DNA of 64,000 bases, taken from assembly GCF_003253565.1 (NCBI RefSeq), contig NZ_QKUF01000016.1, positions 42,265 through 106,264 of the forward strand, written 5' to 3'. The notes under the pieces are model-generated. The model did no database searches. It had not been told where the DNA came from and was given only the letters and a program-made list of their open reading frames with translations. The DNA is from Thermosporothrix hazakensis. GTDB taxonomy: Bacteria > Chloroflexota > Ktedonobacteria > Ktedonobacterales > Ktedonobacteraceae. Both the position numbers and the translations under genes were made by a program. Every line of letters begins with the position of its first letter. Position 1 is the stretch's first letter. Positions 1-12,400 of the stretch are shown one piece after another.

Positions 1-3000
1 CGTTGAACCTGTTGTAGAAGCTCTCCGATTGTTGCACTGGCATCCGCATTCAGAAGCCGAACTTCGGCGCGGAATACCTCCAGCAAGCGCAGGTCACGCA
101 CATCGCCAATGAAGAGCACGCCACCGGGTGACAGGCGTTGTACGGCCTGTTTCAAGACCTGAAGCAGGTACTCAACGTCCGGGAAGTACTGAATAACAGA
201 ATTGAGAATCACAAGGTCGAAGCGCTCATCATTCAATCCTATCTCCTCGTCGGCACGGCGCTGAAGCAGGCTTACATGCGACCAGTGGCGTTCTTGGACC
301 AGCGCGCTGACCTGCTGCAATGAGACCCTGGAGAAGTCAGTACCAACGTAGCGCTCGCATTCTCCTGCCAGTTGCAAGAGAAGCAGGCCAGTTCCGCACC
401 CGATTTCAAGGACACGGCTTGGATGCAGATTTCGGAGCTGCTGTAGAGTGCTGTCGCGCCACTCGCGCATCTCCTCGGCTGGCAGAGGCTCACCTGTGTA
501 GCTACTGTTCCAGCCGATAATATTAAAGTCATTTTCCTGCTCTGGCAACTTTTGAAGATAGGTTTCGTCATAGAGATCCTGCCATTGTTCCACTAATTCC
601 TGCTGGTAGAGGTGCTGCTGTGCATCTCCTGCTACCTTCTCGGGAACAACATATGCGATCAGGCGTTTCTCATTTCCGGGGCCTTCATATGCCTGCACGC
701 TGCACTCTCTGACTCCCGGCTGCAAACGCAATGTCGCTTCGATCTCTCCTAACTCGATACGAAACCCTCGAATCTTTACCTGAAAATCGTGCCTTCCTCT
801 AAACTCGATCTGCCCATCTGAGCGATAGCGAACCAGATCACCTGTTCGGTACATGCGTGCGCCGGGTTCAGTTGAGAAAGGGTCTGGGAGGAACTTTTCG
901 GCGGTCAGGTCGGGTCTATGCAGGTAGCCCCGTGCTAACCCTTTTCCACTGCAATACAATTCCCCGATGACCCCGACTGGCACGGGCCTCAATTCGCTAT
1001 CCAGAATGTAGATGCGAACGTTATCAATAGGGCGGCCTATCGGAGGCAGGATCTCTCGCTCTATCTCGGCAGGACTGACAGGCGTCGAGGTCGTGACAAC
1101 TGTATTCTCTGTTGGACCATAGTTGTTCACCAGAGTGAAGGGTATCTGCGCCAGAGAGATCGAGTGTAAGCGATCTCCGCCGGTGAGCATAAGCCGAAGG
1201 GCCGTGTTTGGCTCCCAGGGTAACTGGAGGATTTGCTCGGCGAGAGGAGTTGGCACAAAACAGATGCTGATGTGTTGTTGCTGTAACCAGCGTTGTAAGG
1301 TGGAGGGATCAAGGCGAGTATCGTTATCTGGCGGCAGGTGGAAGCTTGCCCCACGGCAGAGGTACGGCCAGAGTTCCCAGACCGAGGCATCGAATCCCAG
1401 GCCTGCCAGCAACGTTGTGCGATCATCCGAGGTGACGGCGAAGCTGCGACAATGCCAGCAAACAAGGTTGAACAGGCTCCCGTGTGAAATCTGCACGCCA
1501 TTTGGCTTCCCTGTCGAGCCAGAAGTATAGATCGTATATGCAATCGTCTCCGGCTCGAGCGAGAGGCAAAGATTATCTACGGGCATCTGCGCAAGGGCCG
1601 CCTGTGTTTCCTGGCTATCCAGCACGACAATGTGAGTATCGCTCTGTTCAAGATAGCGACAAGAGATATGTTGCTGGGTCAGGAGAAGGTCAGGCTCGGC
1701 TTCCTGAAGCAGTTGCCGATTTCGCGCCTCTGGTGCCTCGGGGTCGAGCGGAATATAGGCGCCGCCTGCTTTGAGGATACCGGTCAAGGCAACGAGAAGC
1801 CCGGGAGTACGCTCAAGAAGCACACCAATCCGGCTCTCTGTGGTGATGCCCGCTGCTCGCAAGAAGTGCGCTAGCTGGTTTGCCTGCTTGTTCAGCTCGT
1901 GATATGTCAGCCGAAGCGTCCCTTGCTCCACAGCCAGGGCATCGGGACGCTGAACGGCCTGAGTCTCAATTTGTTCTATCACGCTCTGCCAGGCGTCTCC
2001 TGTAGAGGCTGACTGGCTCCACTGAAAGATCAGTTGCTGATATTCGCTGTCGCTTAACATGCGCATATGCTGAAGCGGCTGTTGAGGGTGCTGGACGATC
2101 TCCTCCAGGAGATTGGTATAGTGATGGACCATACGCTCAATGGTGGCTTCGGCGAAGAGGTCGGTATTGTAGATGAAGACACCTTCCAGCCCGTGCGCAG
2201 TACGACCGATATGGAATTCAAGATCAAAGCGAGTCACTTCATTGTCGATTACCAGCGGCTCCAGGCGTAAGTCTGTAAGCTGAATAGTCTCCATCTGGGT
2301 GCTTTGAAGCGCGAAAACGATCTGAAAGAGCGGATTTCGGTTCAAGGCGCGTTCCGGTTGTAGCTCCTCTACCAGACGTTCAAATGGGAGATCCTGGTGC
2401 GCATATGCATCCAGCGTGATGTCTCTGACAAGGCGTAATAGATCCAGAAAAGAAGCCTGCTCATCCAGTTTTGTGCGTAAAACCAGGCTGTTCACAAAAA
2501 AGCCGACCAGTCCTTCGATCTCCTGACGCGTTCGATTGGCAATGGGCGAGCCAACCGCAATATCAAGCTGGCCTGTATAGCGAGACAGGAGAATCTGGAA
2601 GACAGTGAGGAGAGACATAAAAAGAGTCGCTTCCTCTCGCTGTCCCAGGGCTTCCAGTTGTTGGGTCAAATGTAATGGGATCTGGATACGGACCCGCTTC
2701 CCCTGATATCCCGGTAGGGCTGGCCGGGGATAATCGGTCGGTAGAGAGAGCGGTTGTAGGTCCTGTAACTGTTCACGCCAGTAAGCCAGATGCTCTGTTA
2801 ACGCCTCTTCCTGAAGTTGCTGTCGTTGCCAGTAAGCGAAATCAACATACTGGATGGGGAGCTTTTGAAGCGGAAGAGGCTCTTCCTGTCGCCCTAGCGC
2901 TTCGTAGAGCGTGCCTAATTCCTTCTCGATGACGCGCAGGGACCAGCCATCTGAGATGATATGGTGCATGGTGAGCAACAGGAAGTGCTCTTCTTCTCCG

Positions 3001-3461
3001 AAGCGATAGAGGCTGCCACGAAGAAGCGGGCCTTGCTGCAAATCAAAAGGGCGATGTACTTCCTGGAGAATACGTTTCTGTACCAGGGCGGAAGAAAGCC
3101 CCTCTGTCTCGCTGAAGTCTTCGTAGTGAAGCTCAAGAGATTCTGCGGGTTGCAGCAACTGACGGGGCTGCCCGTTTTCCTCGATGAAGCGTGTACGCAG
3201 GGTTGCGTGTCGCTCTATGATAAGATCAAGACTCTTTTGCAGTCTCGCTCTGTCAAGCGCTCCACAGAGGCGGATGCCCATTGGTACATTATAGGCGGGG
3301 CTCTGTGGAAGCAATTGGTGAATGAACCAGAGTCGCTGCTGCGCAAAGGAAAGCTCAAAAGACTGCACTCCTTGCTGCTGTTCCTGCAACAGCTTTACCA
3401 GAAGCTGGCGCTGCTCTTCTCCGCTTAACATTTCAATAAAATTCTGCTGCTCGTGGGCCAT
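1..3461 (-). CDS. NRPS, C-A-N-methyltransferase, 3' end beyond the window
   Basis: Condenses and N-methylates one amino acid on a nonribosomal peptide assembly line. The reading frame starts at an ATG that shares one base with the stop of the preceding NRPS (TAATG), so it is the third gene of the leftward operon, and it is open at the left edge (about 1153 codons visible). C domain at about residues 35-450 with intact MHHIISDGWS near residue 165. A domain from about 480, with YTSGSTGKPNG and FDASVWELW. Pocket residues read by eye are D-A-W-C-L-G-N-V-V, closest to known leucine codes. From about 960 a methyltransferase is inserted after A8: SAM motif EIGCGTG near 1020, NSVIQYFP and FIGDVRD, typical of NRPS N-methyltransferases. 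A10, PCP and any release domain lie outside the window. Substrate call is inference. Confidence 0.93.
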   Translation of the reverse strand, partial: MAHEQQNFIEMLSGEEQRQLLVKLLQEQQQGVQSFELSFAQQRLWFIHQLLPQSPAYNVPMGIRLCGALDRARLQKSLDLIIERHATLRTRFIEENGQPRQLLQPAESLELHYEDFSETEGLSSALVQKRILQEVHRPFDLQQGPLLRGSLYRFGEEEHFLLLTMHHIISDGWSLRVIEKELGTLYEALGRQEEPLPLQKLPIQYVDFAYWQRQQLQEEALTEHLAYWREQLQDLQPLSLPTDYPRPALPGYQGKRVRIQIPLHLTQQLEALGQREEATLFMSLLTVFQILLSRYTGQLDIAVGSPIANRTRQEIEGLVGFFVNSLVLRTKLDEQASFLDLLRLVRDITLDAYAHQDLPFERLVEELQPERALNRNPLFQIVFALQSTQMETIQLTDLRLEPLVIDNEVTRFDLEFHIGRTAHGLEGVFIYNTDLFAEATIERMVHHYTNLLEEIVQHPQQPLQHMRMLSDSEYQQLIFQWSQSASTGDAWQSVIEQIETQAVQRPDALAVEQGTLRLTYHELNKQANQLAHFLRAAGITTESRIGVLLERTPGLLVALTGILKAGGAYIPLDPEAPEARNRQLLQEAEPDLLLTQQHISCRYLEQSDTHIVVLDSQETQAALAQMPVDNLCLSLEPETIAYTIYTSGSTGKPNGVQISHGSLFNLVCWHCRSFAVTSDDRTTLLAGLGFDASVWELWPYLCRGASFHLPPDNDTRLDPSTLQRWLQQQHISICFVPTPLAEQILQLPWEPNTALRLMLTGGDRLHSISLAQIPFTLVNNYGPTENTVVTTSTPVSPAEIEREILPPIGRPIDNVRIYILDSELRPVPVGVIGELYCSGKGLARGYLHRPDLTAEKFLPDPFSTEPGARMYRTGDLVRYRSDGQIEFRGRHDFQVKIRGFRIELGEIEATLRLQPGVRECSVQAYEGPGNEKRLIAYVVPEKVAGDAQQHLYQQELVEQWQDLYDETYLQKLPEQENDFNIIGWNSSYTGEPLPAEEMREWRDSTLQQLRNLHPSRVLEIGCGTGLLLLQLAGECERYVGTDFSRVSLQQVSALVQERHWSHVSLLQRRADEEIGLNDERFDLVILNSVIQYFPDVEYLLQVLKQAVQRLSPGGVLFIGDVRDLRLLEVFRAEVRLLNADASATIGELLQQVQ

Positions 3462-6400
3462 TACTCGTTCTCCTCCTTCGCTGTTAACATTTGTTTGAGC
3501 AAAGAGCGCACTTCATCAGCCGAGAGCTGATCTATCTGTTTGAGCAAGTCATTTCTGGTTTGTGACGCCAGCGTTGTAATAGATGAGGAAGGAACGTTTT
3601 TCTCCTTCTTCTGTTGATCCAGCTTCGTAGCCAGCATGGAAATGGTCGGATTACTGAAAATGCTTTGCAGCGGGAGTTCCAGATCAAAGACTGATCGAAT
3701 ACGTGAAAGGAGTCGCGTTGCAAGTAAAGAGTCGCCGCCAAGCTGAAAGAAGTTTGCGTCAAGGGCCACTCTCTCCAGATCGAGCAAATCGCACCATATC
3801 TCGATAAGCCGGGCCTCTGTAGGCGAGCAAGACCGGGGAACTGCTTCGCTCACTTCCTGCTGTCTCGCTGGCTGAGCAGGTAATGGAAGCCTTTTTCGAT
3901 CAACTTTGCCATTCGCCGTGAGAGGAAAGCGTTCTAACGGAATAATTGAAGTCGGAAGCATATACTCAGGCAGGCGCTTGCGCAAGCTCTCAAGTATATG
4001 CTCGCTCTGTAACGTCCTTACGGTATTTGGACCCTGAGCAAGAATGAGATCCAGCCCGAAGTAATCTGTAATTGAGCCTGGCTGATGCAGGTTGATCGAT
4101 GTCTGGAAGCCCTGCTTCTTCAGGATCTCTGCCCATTGTGCCCGTGAAAGGAGCGGATGAGGCCACCGTATTTCGGTATCTTCAAAACGATCAAAGCCTT
4201 GCTGCAAGCCCATTGCCAGATCAAAAGAGGGGTGGAAGGCTGTTTCTTCGAGAAGGAGCAGCAGACCATTTGGCGCAAGCAGCGAACGAATATGCGCAAG
4301 GGATTGTTCTATGCGGGCTGTTGCATGCAAGACGCTGGAAGCAATGATCAGATCGAAGCTATGCAGATCGTAGCCCTGCGCCTGTGGATTCTCCTCAATA
4401 TTGAGAATGTCATAGGTCATAAACGGGTAATGGGCAAATTTCGTACGGGCTTCTTGCAGAAAGTATCGTGAGATATCTGTAAAGACAAAATTCGTTCTTT
4501 CCGCTGGAAATGCCGGTAGAATATATTCTGTAGTTGTGCCGAAGCCGGCTCCCACCTCCAGGACGCGCAGTTTGCGAGGCGCGGGATAGTGTTGTACCAG
4601 ATCGGCAGTGATTTGCCTGGCAAGTAGATTACAGTAGTGGAAGAAGCGGTAGCTTGCCACTGTCTCTGAAGAGACGTAGATCTCTGCTGAATGGACATCT
4701 TCTCGCAAGATTGCACTCAGCCTGGTTACAGTCGGTGGCGGAGTTTCGGAAACGTGCTCCAGCCAGCCAAGTTGTAGCAGCGCCTGATTTGTTACCTTTG
4801 CTGCCGTCTCATGGTACTGGTGCCAGACTTCGGTAATATCGGTTGCCGGTAGCGGTTCTCTGGCCTCAAAGCGCTCACGAGTCTGTACCAGGAGGCCCCT
4901 CTTTGTGAGAAGAGCCATGTTTCTTGTCAACCATTTTCGGTACCGGGGATGGATCTTACAGACCTCCATCAGCTCATCAAGCGTATAGCTTTCAGCCGCA
5001 GTATGATAGACCCCCATATCTCGAAGTGCTTTACAGACTGCCAGAACAAGGACCTCTTCCAGTTTTTGTTCTGTCTCAATGACCTCTGGTGTCACTGAGG
5101 GAATAGAGAAGGTGTGTATATGTTCCTGCCAGCAAGCCTGAAGCTGGTTCCAATCGAAAGCGCTCCCCGTTGCCTGCTGTGCGGGAATAACATATGCCAG
5201 CAGCCGCTTGTGCTCAAACTGCTCACCAACAGCAGTGACAATAGCCGAGTCAATTTCGGGGAGCTGAACTAAAGCTGCTTCGATCTCACCGGGTTCGATG
5301 CGATATCCACCTACTTTCACCTGAAAATCTTCACGTCCGAGAAACTCTATATTGCCATCTGGTAGATAGCGTCCCAGATCGCCGGTTTTGTAGAGTCGTT
5401 CCCCGGTTACAGGGTGGCGAATGAAACTGGCATGTGTTTTTTGCGAGTCACGCCAGTATCCCTGAGCCAGTCCATGACCACCGATATAAAGCTGTCCGGG
5501 AACCCAGGTGGGGCAAAGCTCGAATGCTTTGTTGAAAACGTAAAACTGCTGATTGGTAAGTGGCTTCCCATAAGGAATGCTCTTCCATTCTGGCTGGATG
5601 CTTGTAATCGGGTAGTAGATAGACCAGATTGAGGCTTCAGTGGCGCCTCCCAGGCTGATAACACTGGCTTCGGAAAACAGGGCCGTGATCTGTTCAGGCA
5701 ATGACAGGGGAATCCAGTCGCCACTGAGCAGCACAAGGCGGATCGTTTGTGGCAGGCTGTATGCACTTCCCTGGGCATACTCAACCAGCATGCTCATCAG
5801 CGCGGGCACAGAATTCCAGATCGTCACTCGATGCTGCTGAATAGCCCGACACCAGGCCGCCGGGTCACGTGTCTCTGTCGCTTGGGGCAGAACAATGGTT
5901 GCTCCGGCTGCCAACGCGCCGAAGATGTCATAGACCGAGAGATCAAAGCTGAGTGAAGAGAGCGCGAATACTCGGTCCTGTTCCGTGACCTGAAAGCGCC
6001 TGTTGATATCCAGGATCGTATTCATTGCTGCCTGATGATCAATCACAACACCTTTGGGGTGACCGGTAGAACCAGAGGTATAAATGACATAGGCTATATC
6101 TTCGGGCTCCTGTTCAGCATGTTCCTGGCAGGCGACCGGAGCCTGTACCAGATCATCGGTGATAGCAAGCACATGGACCTGTTCGGGCCAGGATAGCCGA
6201 TCCTTGAATTGTGGCTGTGTCAGGACGACCGGGACATCTCCGTGTTCAAGCATATAGTGGATCCGCTCCTGAGGCTGCCGCGCATCTATAGGGAGATAAG
6301 CGGCTCCTGCAAAGAGAACGCCCAGTGTAGCAACAATCTGTTCCCATCCTTTTTCCATGACAATAGCTATAAGCGTATTGGGCCTGACCTGGTGCTGCTT

Positions 6401-9400
6401 GAGCTGTTGGCTGAGCTGATATGCATGTGTATAGAGATCGAGGTAGGAAAAGCTCCGTTGAGCTGTAATCAAGGAGACGTGTTCTGGCCTCTTCCTCACC
6501 TGTTGCAGGAAGGGGGTATGTAACAGGACCTTTTCTGGCTGTTCGGCGATGGTATTGATAGATGTAATCATCTCCTGCTGTGGTAAGGGAAGCAGCGTGT
6601 GTGGCGTCCTTCTGTTCCAGCTTTCGCGTGCTTGCCCTAGCGTCTGTAAAAGGGTGCAATACGAGCTGAACATATCGTCCAGGAGGCCCGGTGGGAAAAG
6701 CTCTTCTACGGCATCCCAGAGCAGCACAAGCTCGCCATTTTCTTCTGTTACCTGATGATCCAGCCAGACTTGAGGTGTCTGGGAGATGCTATATGTGAGC
6801 GTTCCCAGTTTTCCTAACCAGGGTTCAATTGTTGTATCGGATGTTGGTGGTAGAACGCTGGTAAAGACGACGGGCATGAAGAGAGTGCCACTTTCCTGCT
6901 GCTTCTGTGCAAGTTCACGTAGCACTTGTACCCCGCTTACATAGCGATTGTCCAGATCTTGCCAGAGCTGCAATTGGAGCTGTTTGGCCCATTTCAAGAA
7001 GGAGAGCTGTTCCTGTGGTGCGACCTCTAGCAAAATGAGCGAGGTAAAGTCTCCAAGTACCTCATTCACCTGTGGGTGAAGGGGGAGTCGATGAAAGATG
7101 GTCAGGTTCAGCGTGAAATGATCTTCATTGCACCAACTGGCAAGCGTTCTGGCAAAGGCTGCCAGCAGGAGTGTAGAAGGAGTCAGTCCCTCTTCCATTG
7201 CATAGGTTTTGAGGCGCTGCCAATTGGTGCGGCTCATGCGTGTGCTGCGACGCTGGAAGCGAGGGCGCTCGATCTCCTCGGGCTGCTTTACCAGAGGTAA
7301 GACGGGAGCAGGTGGCAGTGAGGAGAGCCGTTGTCGCCAGTATGCCAGGGATTGTGTATATACCGGTAGTGAACGGAGAGCCCTTTCATGCAAAATGTAG
7401 TCACGGAATGAGAGATCAAGCGCTGGAAGTTCGCTCTCCGGATGCTGATACAACTGTGTCAGTTCGCGACTGATAATTTGCAGGCTAAAGGCGTCACAAA
7501 TCAGCAGGTCAAAGCTAAAATGCAGCCGCGTACAATGGTCGTTCAGCAGAGACGCTCGGATGTCAAACAGTGGCCAACGTTCGGCAGGCAGAATATGATG
7601 AGCCATTTCCTCGCGAATACGCTTCAGTTCGCTGTCGCGATCTGGATGGTCGCGCAGGTCCACAGTCTGGATCTTATAGGATGGAACGTCTGCCAGAATG
7701 CGTTGTTGTCCATCTTCGGTAACAATCATCCGCAACATTTCATGCCGCTCAATCAGCCGTTGCCAGCAGCGTTGGAACAATTCAAGATCGAGGTCTGGCG
7801 CATCGACTTCCGCATAGAGGTGCGCTGCTGTATTACCAAGAGCAAACATATTATTTTGTCCAACCCAGTACGCGTACTGCACATCAGTGAGCGGAAAGGG
7901 CTGGAAGCGCTCCTGTGGCGCTGGTACAAGCTCGGGCAAGTTCACGCTATTGTCGGCCTGTTGACTGCGTAGAAGCAAATCAATTTCTTGTGCCTGTTCT
8001 ACAATAGTCGGAGCAGCAAAGAGCTTTGTCAGAGACAGGCTCACTTGAAACTCATCCTGTATGCGGTCGATGAGAGCGGTTGCCAGCAAGGAATGACCGC
8101 CAAGCATAAAAAAGTTGCTCCGGGTATCGACCATTTCCAGACCAAGCGTCTGTTGCCAGATTGTGGCCAGCCGCCGTTCTGTCTGTGTTTGTGGTGTTGC
8201 TACCTCTGCTTTTTCTGTATGCGCGACAACGACCTTGCGACTGCCTCTCGTTTCAGCGGGAAGAAGCGAGAAGAGATCCTGAACCTGTCCCCGATCTGCG
8301 ATAGAGCGCAGCAGCATGGTCAATTGCTGAAGGATATGTTCTACAAAGGCTTCATCAAGGCGTTCTCTGTCATAGATAGCGCGAACACGCAGTGCCGAGC
8401 CGGGCAGGATCATAAGCGTCAAAGCGTATTCGGTACGTGCGCCCTGGTAGAAGGCATCTCGTAGATGAAGGGTGAGGTTGCGGCTCGTAATGTGGCGTTC
8501 ACCCAGCGGATAATTTTCAAAGACAAGAATGCTATCATAGAGCGCCTTTGTCGCTGGAACGTCGCTCCATTGGTGGATCTGACCTGCTGAGCAATACTGA
8601 AATTGCTGTGTCTCCGCAAAGGATTCCTGTATCTCGGCCAGCCACGACCAGAAATCTTGCTTGTGCTGGACATTGAGACGAAGCAGTATCGTATTGATAA
8701 AACAACCGATGATGGTTTCGATACCTGCGATCTCCGCGGGGCGCCCGGCAGTTGTGACCCCAAACGCGATGTCATCTCGGTCCAGATAATGGGCCAGAAG
8801 GAGCGCCCAGAGTCCCTGGAAGAGCGTGTTCAGGGTGATATGCTGCCGCTGTAATGTTGTTTGTAACCGGTGTGTTCCTTCGGCATCCAGTTGTATAGTT
8901 TGTTCTGCGTAACAATGAGTAGTTGCTTCAACGCCAAGACAGGTCGGCTGTGTAAAATGGGCCAGTTGTGAGCGCCAGAAATGTTCGGCGGCTGTCAGGT
9001 CCTGTTTTTGCAACCAACGCATATATATATTATAAGGAGCGGATTGTGTGGGAAGGGCAGGAGCAAACAGAGCATCAAGTAACAAAGAGAGGCTCCAACC
9101 ATCAAGAACAAGGTGATGGTAGGTCAGAACGAGCTTGAAAGCTGCTTCATCCAACTGGCAGAGCGTCAGGGTAATCAAGGGACCAATACTCAGGTTGCAG
9201 CGCTCTCTTTCCGTTGCCAGCACTTTTTGGAGGGCTTCGTCCTGCTGTGCAGATGGAAGTGAGAGCCAGTTATAGAACTGAAGCTCTTTCTGAGATGCAG
9301 GCCTATCACTCCATATAACCTGTAAAGGGGCGGGATCCCAAACGAAGCTTGAACGGAGCGCCGCGTGCAGGCTCACAAGCTCGTGCCAGCGGTGCTGCAA

Positions 9401-12400
9401 TTGCTCTATGGAAAGTGAGCCATGCAGCGTGCAGACAAATTGCTCTCTATATTTATCCGTTTCCTCTGTCAGCGAAGAAAGGAGCATGCCTTGAAGCGAT
9501 GGAGAAAGGGGAAGAAGCTCTTCAATAGCATACTCAGCGAGCTCGTGCCCGCCCTGTTGAAGTCTGTACACGAGATGATCAAGCTGCTGCTGACTCAGAT
9601 CGATCAGGGGGAAATCGGCAAGAGTATAGATGTTTTGGAACGTGCTATGCTCTGACACGATCTGTTCTATAAAATGAAGCATGTCCCGGGCAAGTTGTGC
9701 TATCACATCATGGCTGAACTGGTGCTTGCTACATGTCCAGTGAATATGCAGTTGCCCTTGAAGAAGCATGGTGTTGATTTCCAGTATATGGCTTCTTCTG
9801 GCATCGGGGCTGCGCAGGTTTCCCGGGAAGGAAAGCGCCGTCTCAAAAAGGGCATTCGTATCGGTGGCGAGGTCAAAATGTCCCAGGTAGTTAAAGAGAA
9901 CTTCGGAAGTCGATAGCTGTGCAAGCTGCTTTTCGCCGCTGAGATACCGTAAGATGCCATAGGTCATACCGCGCTGAGGGATCTTCTGCAATTGCGCTCT
10001 CACCTGCTTGAGGGCCTGAACCGGTGTCCGCTCTGAAAGTGAGAGGTGGACAGGATACAAAGAGGTAAACCAGCCTACCGTTCGAGCGAGATCACATTCA
10101 TCAAACAGGTGTTCTCTTCCATGCCCCTCAAGGTCCAGCACAATAGTCTCTCGGCCAGCAGAAGCGGACAGAGCCAGAGCAAGCGCTGTAATCTGCACTT
10201 CTTCGGGTTGTATACGGTAGCGCCGAGGCAATGTATGAAGCAGGTGGTGAGTTACAGCGGTTGAGAGCGCTACAGAAACGGTGTGTGCATCTCCCTCGGT
10301 ATTGCTCCCACCTGGATGCGCTATCGGTAATAGTGGATGACTATGGTTGTTCCCAACCTGTGCAAACCAGTACTGATTCTCGGGTACATGCGGTGCGTCT
10401 TGCGCGTAGATCTGGAGACGCTCCGCCCACTGTTTCAGCGAGGTTGTCTTTGCTGGCAATGAAGGTGTGGTGCCCGTACCAGACTGGCTGTATGCTGTTT
10501 GTATATCCTCAAGCAGAATTCGCCAGGAAACGCCATCAACAGCCAGATGATGGGCGGTAAAGAACAGCTTATCAGGTTGCCCCTCACCAAAATGGAAGAG
10601 CACAACCCAGAAGAGAGGCCCGTTTTCCAGATTGATACTTGTTTGTAGCTGATCCATCACCTGCTGCATAATGCTCTCCTGTTGAGCAGCGGGGAGAGGG
10701 GATAGATCTACATAGGCATAGGGTGCATGTAATCCTTTTGCCTCAGCTATGCTTTGTTCCCACCCATTTGCGGTAAGCTGGAAGCGCAGGCGAAGCGCAT
10801 CATGATGCTCTTGAAGGCAGGCCACGGCTTTTTGTAATCTCTTGTTATCAAGGGGCTGTCTGGCTTGAAGCAAAAGGGCCTGATTCCAGTGATGGGGATT
10901 GGTAAAGTGCTGCTCAAAGAACCAGTGGCCAATAGGCGTCAGCGGGACCCGTCCCACCACAACGCCCTGTTCAGCCTGCAGCATGTGCGTATCACTGGTA
11001 TGGACTGCCAGCTCTGCGATGGTTTTGTAGCGGAAGATGTCCCTCGAAGTAAAATGGAGTCCTTTGCTGCGCGCCTTCGAGACGACCTGCATACTCAGGA
11101 TAGAATCACCTCCCAGTTCAAAGAAGGTTTCATTGATCCCGACTCGCTCAACTCCGAGCACTTCGGCCCAGATCTCCGCAAGTATCTGCTCATTCTTTGT
11201 TCGCGGGGCCGTATACAGCTTTTCGGATTCGTGGGCCTCGGGCTCTGGCAAGGCCTGCCGATCAATTTTCCCATTGGCGGTCAGGGGGAGGGCCTGAAGC
11301 TGAATAAAGAGGGCCGGAATCATATAATCGGGCAGGTATTGAAGCAGGTGCGCTCGTATGTCAGAGGATGCGAGTGGCTGACCCGTTTCCGGCACAACAT
11401 AGGCTACAAGCTGCTTGCCGCCTGCCAGCTCCTTCACCATGACGACCCCTTCCTTGAGTCCAGGGAAGGTAGACAGGTGATGCTCTATCTCTTCAAGTTC
11501 GATACGATACCCTCTGATCTTGATTTGCAGATCTGCTCGTCCCAGAAACTCGATCTCGCCATCAACAGTAAAGCGCGCCAGATCGCCGGTTCGATACATC
11601 CGCGCTCCTTCTTTGCCGTCGTTGTAGGGATCGGGGAGAAAGCGTTCCGCTGTAAGTTCGGGGCGATGGAGATAGCCCCTTGACACACCCGCTCCTCCAA
11701 TATAGAGTTCGCCCACGACGCCCGGTGGGACAGCCTGAAGCTGCTCGTTGAGAATATAGATGCGCGTATTCGAGATCGGGCGCCCAATTGTTGGTGGTTT
11801 GCCCTGACGGCGCAGGGTATAGGTGCTGTATGTTGTACATTCCGAAGGGCCATAGAGATCGTTTACCTGCTGAACCGCCAGCTCTTTATACAGTTGATCG
11901 ACGAGCCGGGCCTGCAATGGTTCGCCGGCAAGGTTAATGATGCGTAGTCGTTCCAGAGTCAGACCCTGTTGAACTAAGGCGGCGATTGCCGAGGGGACTG
12001 TATTTATCAGCGTGATCTCGTCACGGGCTGCCGCATCTGGAATTTGCAGGGCATTTTCAGTCAGGATTGCTGCACCTCCGCAACTGAGCGGAGCAAAGAT
12101 CTCAAAGATAGAGAGATCAAAACAGATAGAGGTTGAGACTGCAACGCCTGCCAGATCCTCCTTTGAGAAGGCATGGCAAACCCAGGTAAGGAAAGCGACT
12201 GCATTCCGATGTTCCAGCGCAACTCCTTTCGGAAGCCCGGTGGAACCGGATGTATAGATGCTGTACGCGAGCGATTCGGGCGAGAGCGATACCGTCAGGT
12301 TTTCCATAGGAAGAGAGCGCTCACGTCTTTCATCGAGGCGGATAAGCGTACACCCCTGCTGGAATATGGGGGCAAGCTCACTTCTGGTCAGCACTATTGA

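Noticed and set aside
10865..11683. 272-codon plus-strand frame inside the large NRPS
   Set aside because: It is antisense to conserved A, PCP and E motifs; the NRPS reading explains the region.
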